A stretch of DNA of 64,000 nucleotides from Pseudoalteromonas luteoviolacea (GCF_018100925.1 NZ_JAGJEH010000001.1:310001-374000); one strand, 5' to 3'; shown: positions 8,518 through 17,751, counted from the stretch's first letter. A program made the numbers and translations. Notes: a model not told the origin generated them from the letters alone.

Positions 8518-8941
8518 TAATAATCATATAGATGCTTGGGTAATTATACTTACTGAGTATTTATTTATCTTGTTACCGTTTATCGTTATAGGAATAGTCA
8601 AAACTTACTCCGCAGACTTTCGTGGCTTTATAGAGGCACCTGATTGGAGTTTTGCAGCTGCAATTCTATTTGGCCAATTGCTAGTCAAGTTAGTTTCAGG
8701 CTCACTGATTCATCAAAAAGTAATTTGGCAGAGAGTATCATTGTTGATAGCTCTCATTTTGGTTTTTGGTCTGATACCTTCACTCACTACACTCACTTTG
8801 ATTTTAATTAGTGAAGGTAAATCTAGTTTTGTAATCTATGCACAGGTGTTTCTTTTTGTAGTGGCTTCAATTTTATTCTTTATTTTAGGAAGTGCAGCTC
8901 AGTCCATGATAGAAAACTCTGAAAAGAAAAAACCGAAGTAG
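8510..8941 (+). CDS. Small four-helix integral membrane protein
   Basis: This 143-residue protein has four predicted membrane segments at roughly 10-30, 45-65, 72-98 and 105-128, with a lysine-rich cytoplasmic tail (SEKKKPK). It overlaps the preceding unknown gene by 8 bp, so translation is coupled. It has no recognisable catalytic motif. In a defence setting, small multi-pass proteins often serve as membrane-disrupting effectors, but nothing in the sequence proves that here. It ends 16 bases from the end of the convergent helicase gene, with no room for a separate terminator. Confidence 0.7.
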   Translation: MNSNNHIDAWVIILTEYLFILLPFIVIGIVKTYSADFRGFIEAPDWSFAAAILFGQLLVKLVSGSLIHQKVIWQRVSLLIALILVFGLIPSLTTLTLILISEGKSSFVIYAQVFLFVVASILFFILGSAAQSMIENSEKKKPK

Positions 8942-8957
8942 TCTACCTTATGCCGTG

Positions 8958-11900
8958 CTATCCAACCGCTAACTTCCCAGCCCCATGCCATAACTCACTT
9001 GGTATGGGGTGAAGTAAGTCCCACGTAATATCCATTGGCTGACTGCCTGTATGCGTCACATATTGCACCTCACCGAAATTCACAAAGCCCATGGTGCGGC
9101 CGTTCTCGTCTTTGTTTTGCTCTCGTACAAATAAGTAGATGCGCTTGCCAGTTTTTTGGTGGGTTATATAGCTCAAGCCTTTACCTCGCTCAGGCCTTGC
9201 GCTGTTTTGTGATTGCCAATGAAAGCGAGTGGGGCTGATGGCAAAGTCTTTGTATAGCGTGGTTGGAGAATAGGTTTTCTCGCATTTAGTGAGGGTAACA
9301 AATAACAGCTCGATATTGTGGCTTTTGAGCTCTAAAACGCCTTCACGTGCTGGTGATTTTTGCTCAAAGGTGCTTGCGCCAATCGCCGCGAGTATTTGCT
9401 CACGGGAATATCTGCTATGTAACTGTAAGGCTGTATTTGGTAAGCCCAATAGTGATTGCTCTTGATGATGAATACGGTTTATTAAAATGTTGAGCACGTC
9501 GCTGAACTCAGCTTGTAGTTGCTTATTGGCAAGCGCTTTTAAGCTGGTGGTAATGTCTCTATGCCCTGTTTGCTTACCGGATTTTTCCCAAAAGTTGTAG
9601 TGCGTCATTAAAGCAAAAGCAGCGCTGTTTGGCGTGCTCTTAAGCTGAGCCAAATCAAAATTGTGTTTACACAAAGACTGTAAAAACTGCAAATAGCTTA
9701 GTGAGTTGCATGTAATTAACTGGGTATTGATAGCGCGGTAATAGGCTTGTATTTGAGCTTGCTCAAGCTCCGTCATTGAGTCACTTTGACTGATTAGCCA
9801 ATGCCATCCACCTGATTTACCTTGAGAGAGCTTATATACATCTTCTAAAGTCACACTTGGGTTAACTTGTAAGAAGTTAGCGAGTGTGAGCGGTAAGTTG
9901 GTGTCTTGATGGTATCGGTTGAGCAGTGCTTGCAGTCGACGCTTGTTGTTTATGGCACCTTTAATATTTTTAAGAATGATGTCTTTACTTTGTTTTTGTA
10001 ACTCAATGCGACAACCTAAAGGCAGATGTGCAAACCCGCTTTCAATCTCTTGGCTGATTGACGTATTGGTTTTACCGATCAGTGCTCTAAACTTGCTGGC
10101 AAAGTCATATTCAGGCCGCGCATTGCCCACAAAATCTAAAACGGTGCAGCATTCTTTGTCTTGGGTTAGGCGCAGGCCACGACCTAGCTGTTGCAAAAAT
10201 AAAGTTAAGCTTTCTGTTGGACGTAAAAATAGTAGGGTGTCGACCTCTGGAATATCCACACCTTCATTAAAAATATCCACCACACACAATATTTGAATAT
10301 CGCCTTGCCTTAGGGCTTGCTGCTTATTGTGTCTTTCATTGGCATTGTCACTGGTTAGTACATCACTGCTAATGCCTTTTAAGTTAAATTGCTCGGCCAT
10401 AAATATGGCATGCTGCTTACTAACACAAAATGCCAATGCCTTGATAGCGTGCACATTCGCGACGATATCCGCTAGGCTTTGCATGATTTTTAAGGCGCGA
10501 TGGTCGTTTTGCGTAAATACGTGCGTAAGCGCACCAATATCGTAGCGGCCACGTTGCCAAGAAACACGGCTGAGGTCGGTGTCATCATCAATGGCAAAGT
10601 ATTGAAATGGGATCAAATAGCGATTGTTTATGGCTTCAGGTAATCGTAGCTCTGCGGCAATGACATCATCAAAATCACTTAGAATGTTGCCGCCGTCTTG
10701 CCTTTCGGGCGTTGCAGTTAAACCGAGTAAGATGCTGGGTGCAAAATAATTGATCACACCTCGATAGCTGTTTGCTGCGAGATGATGTACTTCATCAATG
10801 ACAATGTAATCATAAAAGTCGGCGGTGAGGTTAAGCGACTCTAATTGATTATTGAGCGTTTGGATTGACGCAAACAGGTGGTTAAAGCTGCTTGGCTTAT
10901 GTTGACCTACCCAAAGCTCACCAAATTGGTTGTTTTTGAGCACAGCACGATATGCTGAACGCGCTTGTTTTAGTATCTCTTCTCGATGGGCCACAAAAAG
11001 TAATTTTGCTTGTGGGTTTTGCTTTAAAAATCGCGCAAAGTCGAACGCGGAGATCAAGGTTTTACCAGTGCCTGTGGCTGCAACGACTAGGTTTTTATAT
11101 CGACCGTGTACGCTTCGTTCAGCACTGAGCTTTTCAAGCATGGCTTTTTGATGCGATTTTGGTTGAATATCTAAATAAAAGTGTGAGGTATCCGCTTGTT
11201 GACTCTTTGCGACATTCAGCGCTTGCGTTAATTTGTTTTGGCAAGGTGCTTTACCTGTGTAGTGCTCAAATTCATCAGATTCCCAATAGGTTTCAAAGGT
11301 GCTCAATGCTTTTTGAATAATATGCGGGATCTCTTGATTGGTGACTTTTAAGTTCCACTCTAAGCCGTTAGACAATGCGGCTTTTGATAAGTTGGACGAG
11401 CCAATATAGCCGGTGTGAAAACCGTTATCTCGCAAAAACAGATAGGATTTGGCATGAAGGCGTTGGCTATCATTGTTGTAGCTGATTTTTACTTGGGTGT
11501 TTGGCAAGCTGGCTAAAAAGTCGATGGCTCGTTGCTCAGTAGCGCCCATGTATGAAGTGGTGATTACTTTTAACTGTTTACCACTTTCAACATAGCGTTT
11601 TAGTTCTTCTTTAAAGATACGTAGGCCTGTCCAGCGTATAAATGACACCAACCAGTAAATGGTGTCGCTGGATAAGATTTCTCTTTTGATTTCGCTCTCA
11701 AGAGAAATACCTGCATTTGCTCCTGAAAATAGCTCGCTTTGGCTCAGTCCCGTTTGTGGAAATATGTCTTTGCTATAACTAGGTAGGTCACTCGAAATTG
11801 GGTTTTGCTTATCAAACAGGGCGGTGAGGATACGACCTTGCGAATCAATAAGGTTTTCACTGATTAATTGATCGTCTCTGATGTGATCTTTTAACCAAAA

Positions 11901-12128
11901 TACCAGCTTGTTGGCCAGCTCAATTTGCTTGGTGATACGGTTGTCATCACTATTTGGGATGGCATCAATGGCATGGGCGACTAGTTTTGAGAGAAAGCGT
12001 GATAGCCACACAGAGGCTTCGCTTGATTCAAGCTGACGTTCACCAATATAAAACTGTTCGCGGTTTAAGTTTTGCTCGACCACTTGGGTAATAAGCTGCT
12101 CATAAATGCCAATTTGCTGCACGGCCAA
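8958..12128 (-). CDS. PLD-like nuclease - SF2 helicase - DUF3427-type protein
   Basis: This protein has 1056 residues. An N-terminal helical region (1-130) precedes a PLD-type module with H225 and K227 in RLHAKSYLF and GSSNLSKAAL. The SF2 helicase follows: Walker A AATGTGKT (K356), IDEVHH, LTATPERQDG, and QQLGRGLR. The C-terminal 150 residues resemble the DUF3427 domain seen on such helicases (RFHWQSQN, GKRIYLFVRE, WDLLHPIP). It shares the PLD-helicase plan of the protein at 4584 but differs in its N-terminal extension and tail. It is convergent with that operon. Nucleic-acid remodelling or cleavage is likely; a defence role is inferred. Confidence 0.85.
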   Translation of the reverse strand: MAVQQIGIYEQLITQVVEQNLNREQFYIGERQLESSEASVWLSRFLSKLVAHAIDAIPNSDDNRITKQIELANKLVFWLKDHIRDDQLISENLIDSQGRILTALFDKQNPISSDLPSYSKDIFPQTGLSQSELFSGANAGISLESEIKREILSSDTIYWLVSFIRWTGLRIFKEELKRYVESGKQLKVITTSYMGATEQRAIDFLASLPNTQVKISYNNDSQRLHAKSYLFLRDNGFHTGYIGSSNLSKAALSNGLEWNLKVTNQEIPHIIQKALSTFETYWESDEFEHYTGKAPCQNKLTQALNVAKSQQADTSHFYLDIQPKSHQKAMLEKLSAERSVHGRYKNLVVAATGTGKTLISAFDFARFLKQNPQAKLLFVAHREEILKQARSAYRAVLKNNQFGELWVGQHKPSSFNHLFASIQTLNNQLESLNLTADFYDYIVIDEVHHLAANSYRGVINYFAPSILLGLTATPERQDGGNILSDFDDVIAAELRLPEAINNRYLIPFQYFAIDDDTDLSRVSWQRGRYDIGALTHVFTQNDHRALKIMQSLADIVANVHAIKALAFCVSKQHAIFMAEQFNLKGISSDVLTSDNANERHNKQQALRQGDIQILCVVDIFNEGVDIPEVDTLLFLRPTESLTLFLQQLGRGLRLTQDKECCTVLDFVGNARPEYDFASKFRALIGKTNTSISQEIESGFAHLPLGCRIELQKQSKDIILKNIKGAINNKRRLQALLNRYHQDTNLPLTLANFLQVNPSVTLEDVYKLSQGKSGGWHWLISQSDSMTELEQAQIQAYYRAINTQLITCNSLSYLQFLQSLCKHNFDLAQLKSTPNSAAFALMTHYNFWEKSGKQTGHRDITTSLKALANKQLQAEFSDVLNILINRIHHQEQSLLGLPNTALQLHSRYSREQILAAIGASTFEQKSPAREGVLELKSHNIELLFVTLTKCEKTYSPTTLYKDFAISPTRFHWQSQNSARPERGKGLSYITHQKTGKRIYLFVREQNKDENGRTMGFVNFGEVQYVTHTGSQPMDITWDLLHPIPSELWHGAGKLAVG

Positions 12129-12340
12129 ATCCTGTTGTTTTTATTCTAACTAGTTGATAGCGCGATTATCTTATCGTTTTTTTAATGAGTGGGCCAGGAA
12201 GTACACAAATAAGTGCTAATCCTTTCTGTGCAAAAAGAATGATAACGATTGTATGCGCCTCCTGAGTTCGGCATTGCGTATCAATGGGTAAAAGAGTAAC
12301 GTTTAGTAGCTATCATTATCCAATATAAAAGGGACTTCTT

Positions 12341-13600
12341 TTGATACACTCAATGGCCCGTAAAACTATCTTCGCTTTTTCACAAAATACACAGCACCAG
12401 CCTGATTATAATTACATTGAAGGGTTTTTGGTTGGACTTGCAACCCTAGGCATCGAGGTTCGGGTTGATGAATGGTTAGTTAACATATTTGGTGACTACC
12501 AATCAATTAATAGGTACCAACTGGAAGCTTTAATGGAGCTCTGTGAGCTGTGTAAGGTGACTGTGGCTAAAGCAACTTATAAGTTGCCAGAACAGTGCAC
12601 GCTATCGAAAAAAGATATTGCAACGTCTTTAGATGAAGAGGCGCCTTTACCTAAGTTTTGCACTGGCTTTATAGCAGGCCTGAGTACTGTATTAAATGAT
12701 TTAAAACTGTCTGCCGAGCACAAAGAGGCGATTGTCGAAACACAAGCTTTGTTTGCTGGGTTTACTAGCCTTGAGAGGGCAAAGCTGACGTTTTCTTACT
12801 CTGAGCCGACTCGAACTTTTGAGCAAGAAGCTTTATTGGCAACAAGAAGGTTGGCTTCAACAATACATGCTCTTTCCGATACGTTAAGTATGCTGCCGTT
12901 TGATCTTGATGACTTTGCAGATTCAGAATTTAAGGGAGTTGATTACAATGAGTTTAGTGATGAAGAGCTAGAAGCCAAAGATGATACCGTCAGTTTCTTG
13001 CTTCAACTAGATGATGTTGACTCTCTGCACTTACTTGATGAATTTCTTAATGTAGAAGAGCAAGTTTTTATAACTCCTGCGTTCAAACAACAAAACGAAG
13101 GGCATTTCTGGCTTATTCATGAGACTCGGCCTTATATGGCTGTGCGTTTTCACAAAGCTAGGTTACTGTTTGAAAGTAATCAGTTCCAGAAAGCATGCAC
13201 TGAGTTAGAGGCATTGTTAAAACTTAACCCGAATGATAATCAAGCTTGCCGCTATTTGTACGCAAACTGTTTAGTCTTGCTAAAACAATGGGATAAGTTA
13301 AAGGTGTTGTTGAGCGAATATGAAGAAGGCGGGGTTTTTATGCGCGCTGCCGATGTTTTGATGCGATTTGCTTTAGATGGAGAGTCTGCTGAGCTAAATG
13401 CAATCAAACAAAGCTTGATTAAAGCAAACAAACACTTTGTAAAAATTTTAACAGGACAAGAAAAAGTTAGACTTCACGATGTGTTAGGTTACACACTTGG
13501 TTCTAAAGAAGAAGTTATCACCTATATTGAAATGGGCGGTAAAAAAGCATGGCTAAGCGTTGAGGGGAGTTTATTTTGGTTACGGAATAAAAAGAAGTAG
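12341..13600 (+). CDS. YecA/UPF0149-like protein with TPR region
   Basis: This 419-residue protein has an N-terminal half resembling YecA/YgfB (UPF0149): YIEGFLVGLA, DEWLVNIFGD, then CTGFIAGLS. Residues 265-345 look like TPR helices (FHKARLLFESNQFQKACTEL). The C-terminus ends GGKKAWLSVEGSLFWLR, a block shared with the paralogue at 25870-27105. No SEC-C zinc motif is visible. The start is TTG, chosen because GGGA lies 6 bases upstream; an ATG at 12353 is the alternative. It is probably a protein-protein interaction factor; its function is unknown. Confidence 0.7.
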   Translation: MIHSMARKTIFAFSQNTQHQPDYNYIEGFLVGLATLGIEVRVDEWLVNIFGDYQSINRYQLEALMELCELCKVTVAKATYKLPEQCTLSKKDIATSLDEEAPLPKFCTGFIAGLSTVLNDLKLSAEHKEAIVETQALFAGFTSLERAKLTFSYSEPTRTFEQEALLATRRLASTIHALSDTLSMLPFDLDDFADSEFKGVDYNEFSDEELEAKDDTVSFLLQLDDVDSLHLLDEFLNVEEQVFITPAFKQQNEGHFWLIHETRPYMAVRFHKARLLFESNQFQKACTELEALLKLNPNDNQACRYLYANCLVLLKQWDKLKVLLSEYEEGGVFMRAADVLMRFALDGESAELNAIKQSLIKANKHFVKILTGQEKVRLHDVLGYTLGSKEEVITYIEMGGKKAWLSVEGSLFWLRNKKK

Positions 13601-13982
13601 TCTTTGTTCTTAATTATAGAGCTTAAACAGTCAGTATTTGCAAAGTTTAAAAGTAAGCGATTTTGTCTCCCTCGTCATTGCTGGCTTGCCCCGCAATCTA
13701 TTTCGTTGGTTAATGACCCTGAAACAAGTTCTGGGTGACGGAGGAGGATTGGCGTGTTTTTATCAAGTGTACTTCTGTATGCTGAAGGTGTTGCGACTTA
13801 AATCCTGTTGCTGATAGCCTATATAATAGGTTTGTTTAGTATGATGAAGTACAAGCGGTAGAGGTCGGTTTAAATGGTTTAATACTATCGAAAAAGGCCA
13901 AGTATGCATCTCTTGGCCTCAATCCAATACTTATAACTATATTATGATAGAACAAGTATTCTCTCTATACTGCTTAAGCGTA
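13601..13982. other. Intergenic region with a degenerate repeat copy
   Basis: No gene is seen. Positions 13671-13745 contain a diverged single copy of the dispersed module (CGTCATTGCTGGCTTGCCCC, then the GACCCTGAAACAAGTTCTGG hairpin half). The rest is AT-rich and lies downstream of two convergent genes. Confidence 0.6.
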
Positions 13983-14123
13983 TTATTGCACAGTCTGATA
14001 AAATGGGTCAGTCGGTTGGTAAGTAGTGCTACCACCGGCTATTTGAGGTGTAGCCTCAACCGGTAATGCTGTTTTATTTTTTGATAGTTTTTTTAGTGGC
14101 TTTTTATTTAACTTAACTTTCAT
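13983..14123 (-). CDS. Putative GG-leader precursor peptide (46 aa)
   Basis: This short gene encodes 46 residues, starting MKVKLNKKPLKKLSKNK and continuing through ALPVEATPQIAGG to a core of STTYQPTDPFYQTVQ. AAGGAATTGAAA gives a good ribosome binding site with about 7-base spacing. The basic LNKKxLKxLS leader and the double-glycine before a short Ser/Thr-rich tail resemble precursors of ribosomally made, post-translationally modified peptides or GG-exported peptides. No modifying enzyme or peptidase-transporter lies nearby, so it would be an orphan. The core has Thr and Ser but no Cys, so a lanthionine ring cannot form. It is a family-level resemblance only. Confidence 0.6.
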   Translation of the reverse strand: MKVKLNKKPLKKLSKNKTALPVEATPQIAGGSTTYQPTDPFYQTVQ

Positions 14124-14260
14124 TTTCAATTCCTTTATTTTTTTATTATCGGTACTTAAACTAACAAGTGTAAGTTAAGAGGTCAATAAGTTGAATTAAC
14201 AACGAGCTTAAAAGGTCAATGCCGTGCTCGCGCTGTGTGTGGAAGTCGTTGGACAAGGTT

Positions 14261-14310
14261 TGTCTCTAAGCTGCTTAAGCGCATATAGTATAGTCTGTAT
14301 AAATAGGCCC
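14261..14310. repeat. Degenerate duplicate of the peptide gene 3' end
   Basis: The stretch around TGTCTCTAAGCTGCTTAAGC matches the region just downstream of, and inside, the 3' end of the precursor peptide gene (13951-14010, with CTGCTTAAGCG and CAGTCTG in common). It suggests a second copy of the peptide locus that has decayed or been cut by the hairpin repeat at about 14305-14335. Confidence 0.45.
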
Positions 14311-14640
14311 TGAAACAATCTCAAGGTGACAGGGATGAGGAGTCTTGCAGGCATGTGCTCGGTGCAGGCTCCTCGATTGAAGCAATTTTACTCCTGAGTA
14401 TAAATATAGCCCCAAAGCGGCATTGCCAAGTATCTGTATTTGAGATTCAAATTCTGGATGGGTTTCATCACCATTCGAGGCCAATATAACTGCCGACTTA
14501 TTAGTTTTATTTATGGCAAAATAGCTAAACACGCCGGGATCTCCGCCATTAAGGTGGATATGTTCATGTTCAAGAAACCAAAAATAGCCAACGCCTTCAC
14601 TACCTCCTGCATTCGGGGTGTTGGTTAACGGGCTTTGACG
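14275..14640 (-). pseudogene. Serine hydrolase (beta-lactamase family) 3' remnant
   Basis: The minus-strand frame from about 14640 downward reads as the C-terminal end of a class C beta-lactamase-like serine hydrolase: GVGYFWFLEHEHIHLNGGDP, then GVFSYFAINKTNKSAVILAS. The HxGG-like NGGDPG followed by alternating hydrophobic strands is typical of these C-termini. The catalytic SxxK and YxN parts are absent, since the frame meets a stop just upstream and another gene remnant. From about 14380 to the stop the reading frame runs into repeat-like DNA. It is a truncated, non-functional fragment. Confidence 0.65.
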
Positions 14641-15031
14641 ATCTGGACAATTTAATTAGCCAAACATTGGCGTTATCTCGATATAACCGGGCAATGGACA
14701 TCACCCACTTTGCGAAGTGCCACCTTGCGGGCAAATTGAACGCGAATTAGAACAGCTCCGCCAGCAGCTTAGCAATCTAGAAATTGACTATACTGTAGAC
14801 AAGGTATTGGCAAAAAGTCAGCTGTTTTTGGACCTTCGAGCATTACTGCGAGCATTGAACAACTTAACGTCAAATGCCTCGCATTTTGCCAATAACAAGA
14901 TAAACGTGTGTTTGCTACTCGTTGAAAATTCATGTTTATTAATCGTTGAGGATGATGGCCCGGGCATTGAGCAAAACCAATGGGCGCGTATTTTGAATTA
15001 CGCTCGCCACTTGAGATCACCACCTGATTGA
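14631..15031 (+). pseudogene. Histidine kinase 3' remnant with frameshift
   Basis: Two frames together read as the C-terminal part of a RstB/PhoQ-like kinase. The first frame (to the TAG near 14756) has FDDLDNLISQTLALSRYNR, the helix after a HisKA histidine. The second frame (14717 onward) has a coiled segment, RALLRALNNLTSNASHF (N box) and VEDDGPGIEQN (G1 box). It stops before the G2 box. The phospho-acceptor, sensor domain and end of the ATPase domain are missing. It abuts the serine hydrolase remnant on the other strand, which points to a deletion or rearrangement. Confidence 0.7.
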
Positions 15032-15104
15032 TACATTTGGCAGTGTGGCTGTCACAATGTCGTTGCGACCACTTCGTTTCGACCACTTCGTTGAAGGAGA
15101 GAGG

Positions 15105-15488
15105 ATGAATCTATTGGTACGTTTTTTATTTTCCATAACCATTGTCATTGTCGTGTTTGTTGTCTCTGCAACTCTTGCTGGGGTACTCGCCGATATCGCA
15201 GGGGTTTGGAAAAAGCCGATGATTGGCGGTGTGGCGGCTGCATGTGTGGTGTTTTCTGGGTATGCCTCTGCGCCAAAACATAAGCTAATATCAGCATCTG
15301 TTTGGCTTATAGTTGGGGCGGTTGCAGCGTGGATTTTATCTAGTGTATTTATGTACGCTGAGGATGCAGCTACGCAATTACCTTTATTGATCACGTATGC
15401 TAGTGGTGCATTGAGTTTGATGTTATGTTGGCTTTGGCATAAAAGGGCGTTAACGATGAGTTCCGACAAAGCCGAAACGCATCGTTAA
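15105..15488 (+). CDS. Small integral membrane protein, unknown function
   Basis: This 127-residue protein has four predicted membrane helices (about 5-28, 35-52, 60-80, 92-112) and a polar C-terminal tail (SSDKAETHR). The ATG at 15105 is preceded by GAAGGAGAGAGG, a strong ribosome binding site, which favours it over the upstream in-frame ATG at 15045. A small duplication, CACTTCGTTTCGACCACTTCG, sits just upstream. I do not recognise the family. It converges with the amidohydrolase gene, ending 28 bases from its stop. Confidence 0.65.
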   Translation: MNLLVRFLFSITIVIVVFVVSATLAGVLADIAGVWKKPMIGGVAAACVVFSGYASAPKHKLISASVWLIVGAVAAWILSSVFMYAEDAATQLPLLITYASGALSLMLCWLWHKRALTMSSDKAETHR

Positions 15489-15516
15489 TCGAGATTAAAA
15501 AGTAAAACAGACCTTT

Positions 15517-17544
15517 TTATAACTCATTTTTGTTTTGATATCGTAACTTGCCACCAACCCAGGTTTGCAGCACTGGTATATCGCGAATTTCTTTTGGATC
15601 TTTAATGCTTAATGGATCTTGCTCTAAAATCACATAGTCCGCCAGTTTGCCTTCTTCAAGGCTACCAAGCCATTGGTCGGTATGGCATTGCCATGCGGCA
15701 TCATAGGTGATGGCGCGCAATGCTTGGTCACGAGTAATGCATTCGGCTTTATTGAGAACAGCGCCCTCAGGAGATCTTTCCATAATTCGGGTTACCGCTT
15801 GTTCCATCATGCGCAGCGGCCCCAGTGGACTTACTGACAAGTCACTGTGTAATGTGATCCGTGCGTCAAGGTCTAGCATGGTCTGACAGCGATCTAACAG
15901 TTGCGCTTTTTTCTTAAAGATCACTTGCTCAAAAGCATATCCCCAATAGCCTACATGACCGATTAAAAAGCTCGGGGAAATCCCCAATTGTTGCATTCGT
16001 TTAGCGTTCTTATCACTTAACAGTGAACAGTGTTCAATACGGTGGCGACTCTCCAGTCCCGATTGTCCATTGAGCGCATTTTCATAAACGTCTAAGGTTA
16101 TTTCTATGGCGTGGTCACCATTGGCGTGGATAAGCATTGGCCAACCCTTCGCGATAATATTATCAACCATTGTTTGGAAGTTTGGCTTTTGCGGCTCTTG
16201 ATCAGCTGGTGGTGTGGTCACAATGGCAACCTCCTCGGTTTGCTGATCTGTCACAGTGGCTGTCACCTTGGCATGTGGATCTATAACAGCGGAAACCTTC
16301 TTGGTTTGTCGCTCTGTCACAGTGGCAATCACTTCAGTATGTGGATCTGCAACCCCTTCGGTTGTAGGCGATACACTAAAATTAAAAATACCGTAGTTAC
16401 CCTCTGGGTTACAGCTATATTGATCAACTTGATACCCAGTAAGTCCCTGATTGGAGCCATCTGACACCAGTTTAACGGCTGCTTGAAATGGTTGGTTCAA
16501 GTCGACTCGTTCAAGTGGCTTAAAGGGATGGATATCGTCTTCGGTATTTTGCACGTTGGAGCACAATTTTGCGTAGCCGACGCGTGCACGTTGTGGGGTG
16601 AGAGCTTGATAAGCTATGAGCACGTCTTCCATAATGGGCTGCATACCAGCTTCAAGCATCATGGTGACACCACGCTCATTGGCAGTTTTAAATATACTGC
16701 TGATATTCTTTGGCAAGTCTTCAATAATTTGGGCTTTTTGTGACAGTGGGATAGCGTCAAAACCGTAGCCCATTTGATCCAGCTCTTGTAAGGCACCTTG
16801 TTTCTGAACCAATTTGGTAAACTCATCACGTTCACTTTCGGGGAATTTACTTACGATCTCATTTAATGCAATTGTGTTGATGTAAGCCGTGTGTAATGAT
16901 GCTGCTAGCCAAAATACAGCGCGATCAGGAAACTTTTGGTCTAGCCATTTTATGTCAATCACTTGTAGTTGATTATCAACAAAAGGCATCAGAGATGGAT
17001 CAACATCGACTCCAAGCAGCCATTCGCCCTCTTTTAAGTGTTTTTCAGCTTCAAGGGCTGCCTCGAAAATTGTTTCTGGGCTATAGTCTTCTTTCAAACG
17101 CTGGCTATCATATGGCTTATCATTATAAGGTCCAAGCGGTGCCCAGCTCATAGTCATTGCTGTTGGGACAATATGCACATGTGGCTCAATCAATCCCGGT
17201 AAAAGGGTTTGTTGTGGAGCGAGTTCAATGTGATCTTTGTCTAGCATACCCAGCGCATGCATTTTTGTGCTGACTGAATCCAAGTCACCCACAGCGACTA
17301 CAGTGTCGCCGGCAAAGCCAACGGCATCTACTTGCTCTGTTGAGCCATTTATCATTGGGCGAATTGTTCCACCGGAATACATGACCAACTTTTTCAAAGC
17401 TTCTTGATCCGTTTCTTGCTTATTGGCATAAGCTTGGTTAATACTGGTTTTTATTTTGTCTAAGCTTGGCTGATTTTCAAACGAGGACCAAAGAGGGTTG
17501 TGGCATGCGCACTGGGCGCATTCGTGGCAATCGTGATGACTCAT
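15517..17544 (-). CDS. Amidohydrolase-3 family (YtcJ-like) with repeat insertion
   Basis: This 675-residue metal-dependent hydrolase is of the YtcJ/amidohydrolase-3 type. It has the PGLIEPHVHI metal motif near residue 112, LIHANGDHA, HRIEHCSLLSD, and LHSDLSVSPLGP. The C-terminal EEGKLADYVILEQDPL strand is typical. Substrates of this family are varied amides or ureas and are not predictable. The N-terminus is rich in Cys and His (HHDCHECAQCACHN), possibly metal-binding. Residues about 392-452 hold an extra segment of imperfect repeats (DPHTEVIATVTERQT, DPHAKVTATVTDQQT) between a conserved NYGIFNF and the HANGD motif, so the gene seems to have gained a repeat insertion in frame. Confidence 0.8.
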   Translation of the reverse strand: MSHHDCHECAQCACHNPLWSSFENQPSLDKIKTSINQAYANKQETDQEALKKLVMYSGGTIRPMINGSTEQVDAVGFAGDTVVAVGDLDSVSTKMHALGMLDKDHIELAPQQTLLPGLIEPHVHIVPTAMTMSWAPLGPYNDKPYDSQRLKEDYSPETIFEAALEAEKHLKEGEWLLGVDVDPSLMPFVDNQLQVIDIKWLDQKFPDRAVFWLAASLHTAYINTIALNEIVSKFPESERDEFTKLVQKQGALQELDQMGYGFDAIPLSQKAQIIEDLPKNISSIFKTANERGVTMMLEAGMQPIMEDVLIAYQALTPQRARVGYAKLCSNVQNTEDDIHPFKPLERVDLNQPFQAAVKLVSDGSNQGLTGYQVDQYSCNPEGNYGIFNFSVSPTTEGVADPHTEVIATVTERQTKKVSAVIDPHAKVTATVTDQQTEEVAIVTTPPADQEPQKPNFQTMVDNIIAKGWPMLIHANGDHAIEITLDVYENALNGQSGLESRHRIEHCSLLSDKNAKRMQQLGISPSFLIGHVGYWGYAFEQVIFKKKAQLLDRCQTMLDLDARITLHSDLSVSPLGPLRMMEQAVTRIMERSPEGAVLNKAECITRDQALRAITYDAAWQCHTDQWLGSLEEGKLADYVILEQDPLSIKDPKEIRDIPVLQTWVGGKLRYQNKNEL

Positions 17545-17751
17545 AGTCGTCTTCCTTTTGTTTGCTTGATTGTGAGTGTTTAAAACTATTGCAAAAAAGC
17601 ATACAACTAAACGCCAATATATAAGTATTACACTGTGTTACAGGTAAGAAAGTGGAGATAACTATTTGTACCTATTGTAGTTAGGTACGATTGAATATTG
17701 GTGCTTGATGGATATGCACCACATGACCTAATGTAAGGATGAACGGAAAAA

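Noticed and set aside
14277..14532. Intact 85-residue gene on the minus strand
   Set aside because: The frame is the tail of a serine hydrolase lacking catalytic motifs, so it was called a remnant.
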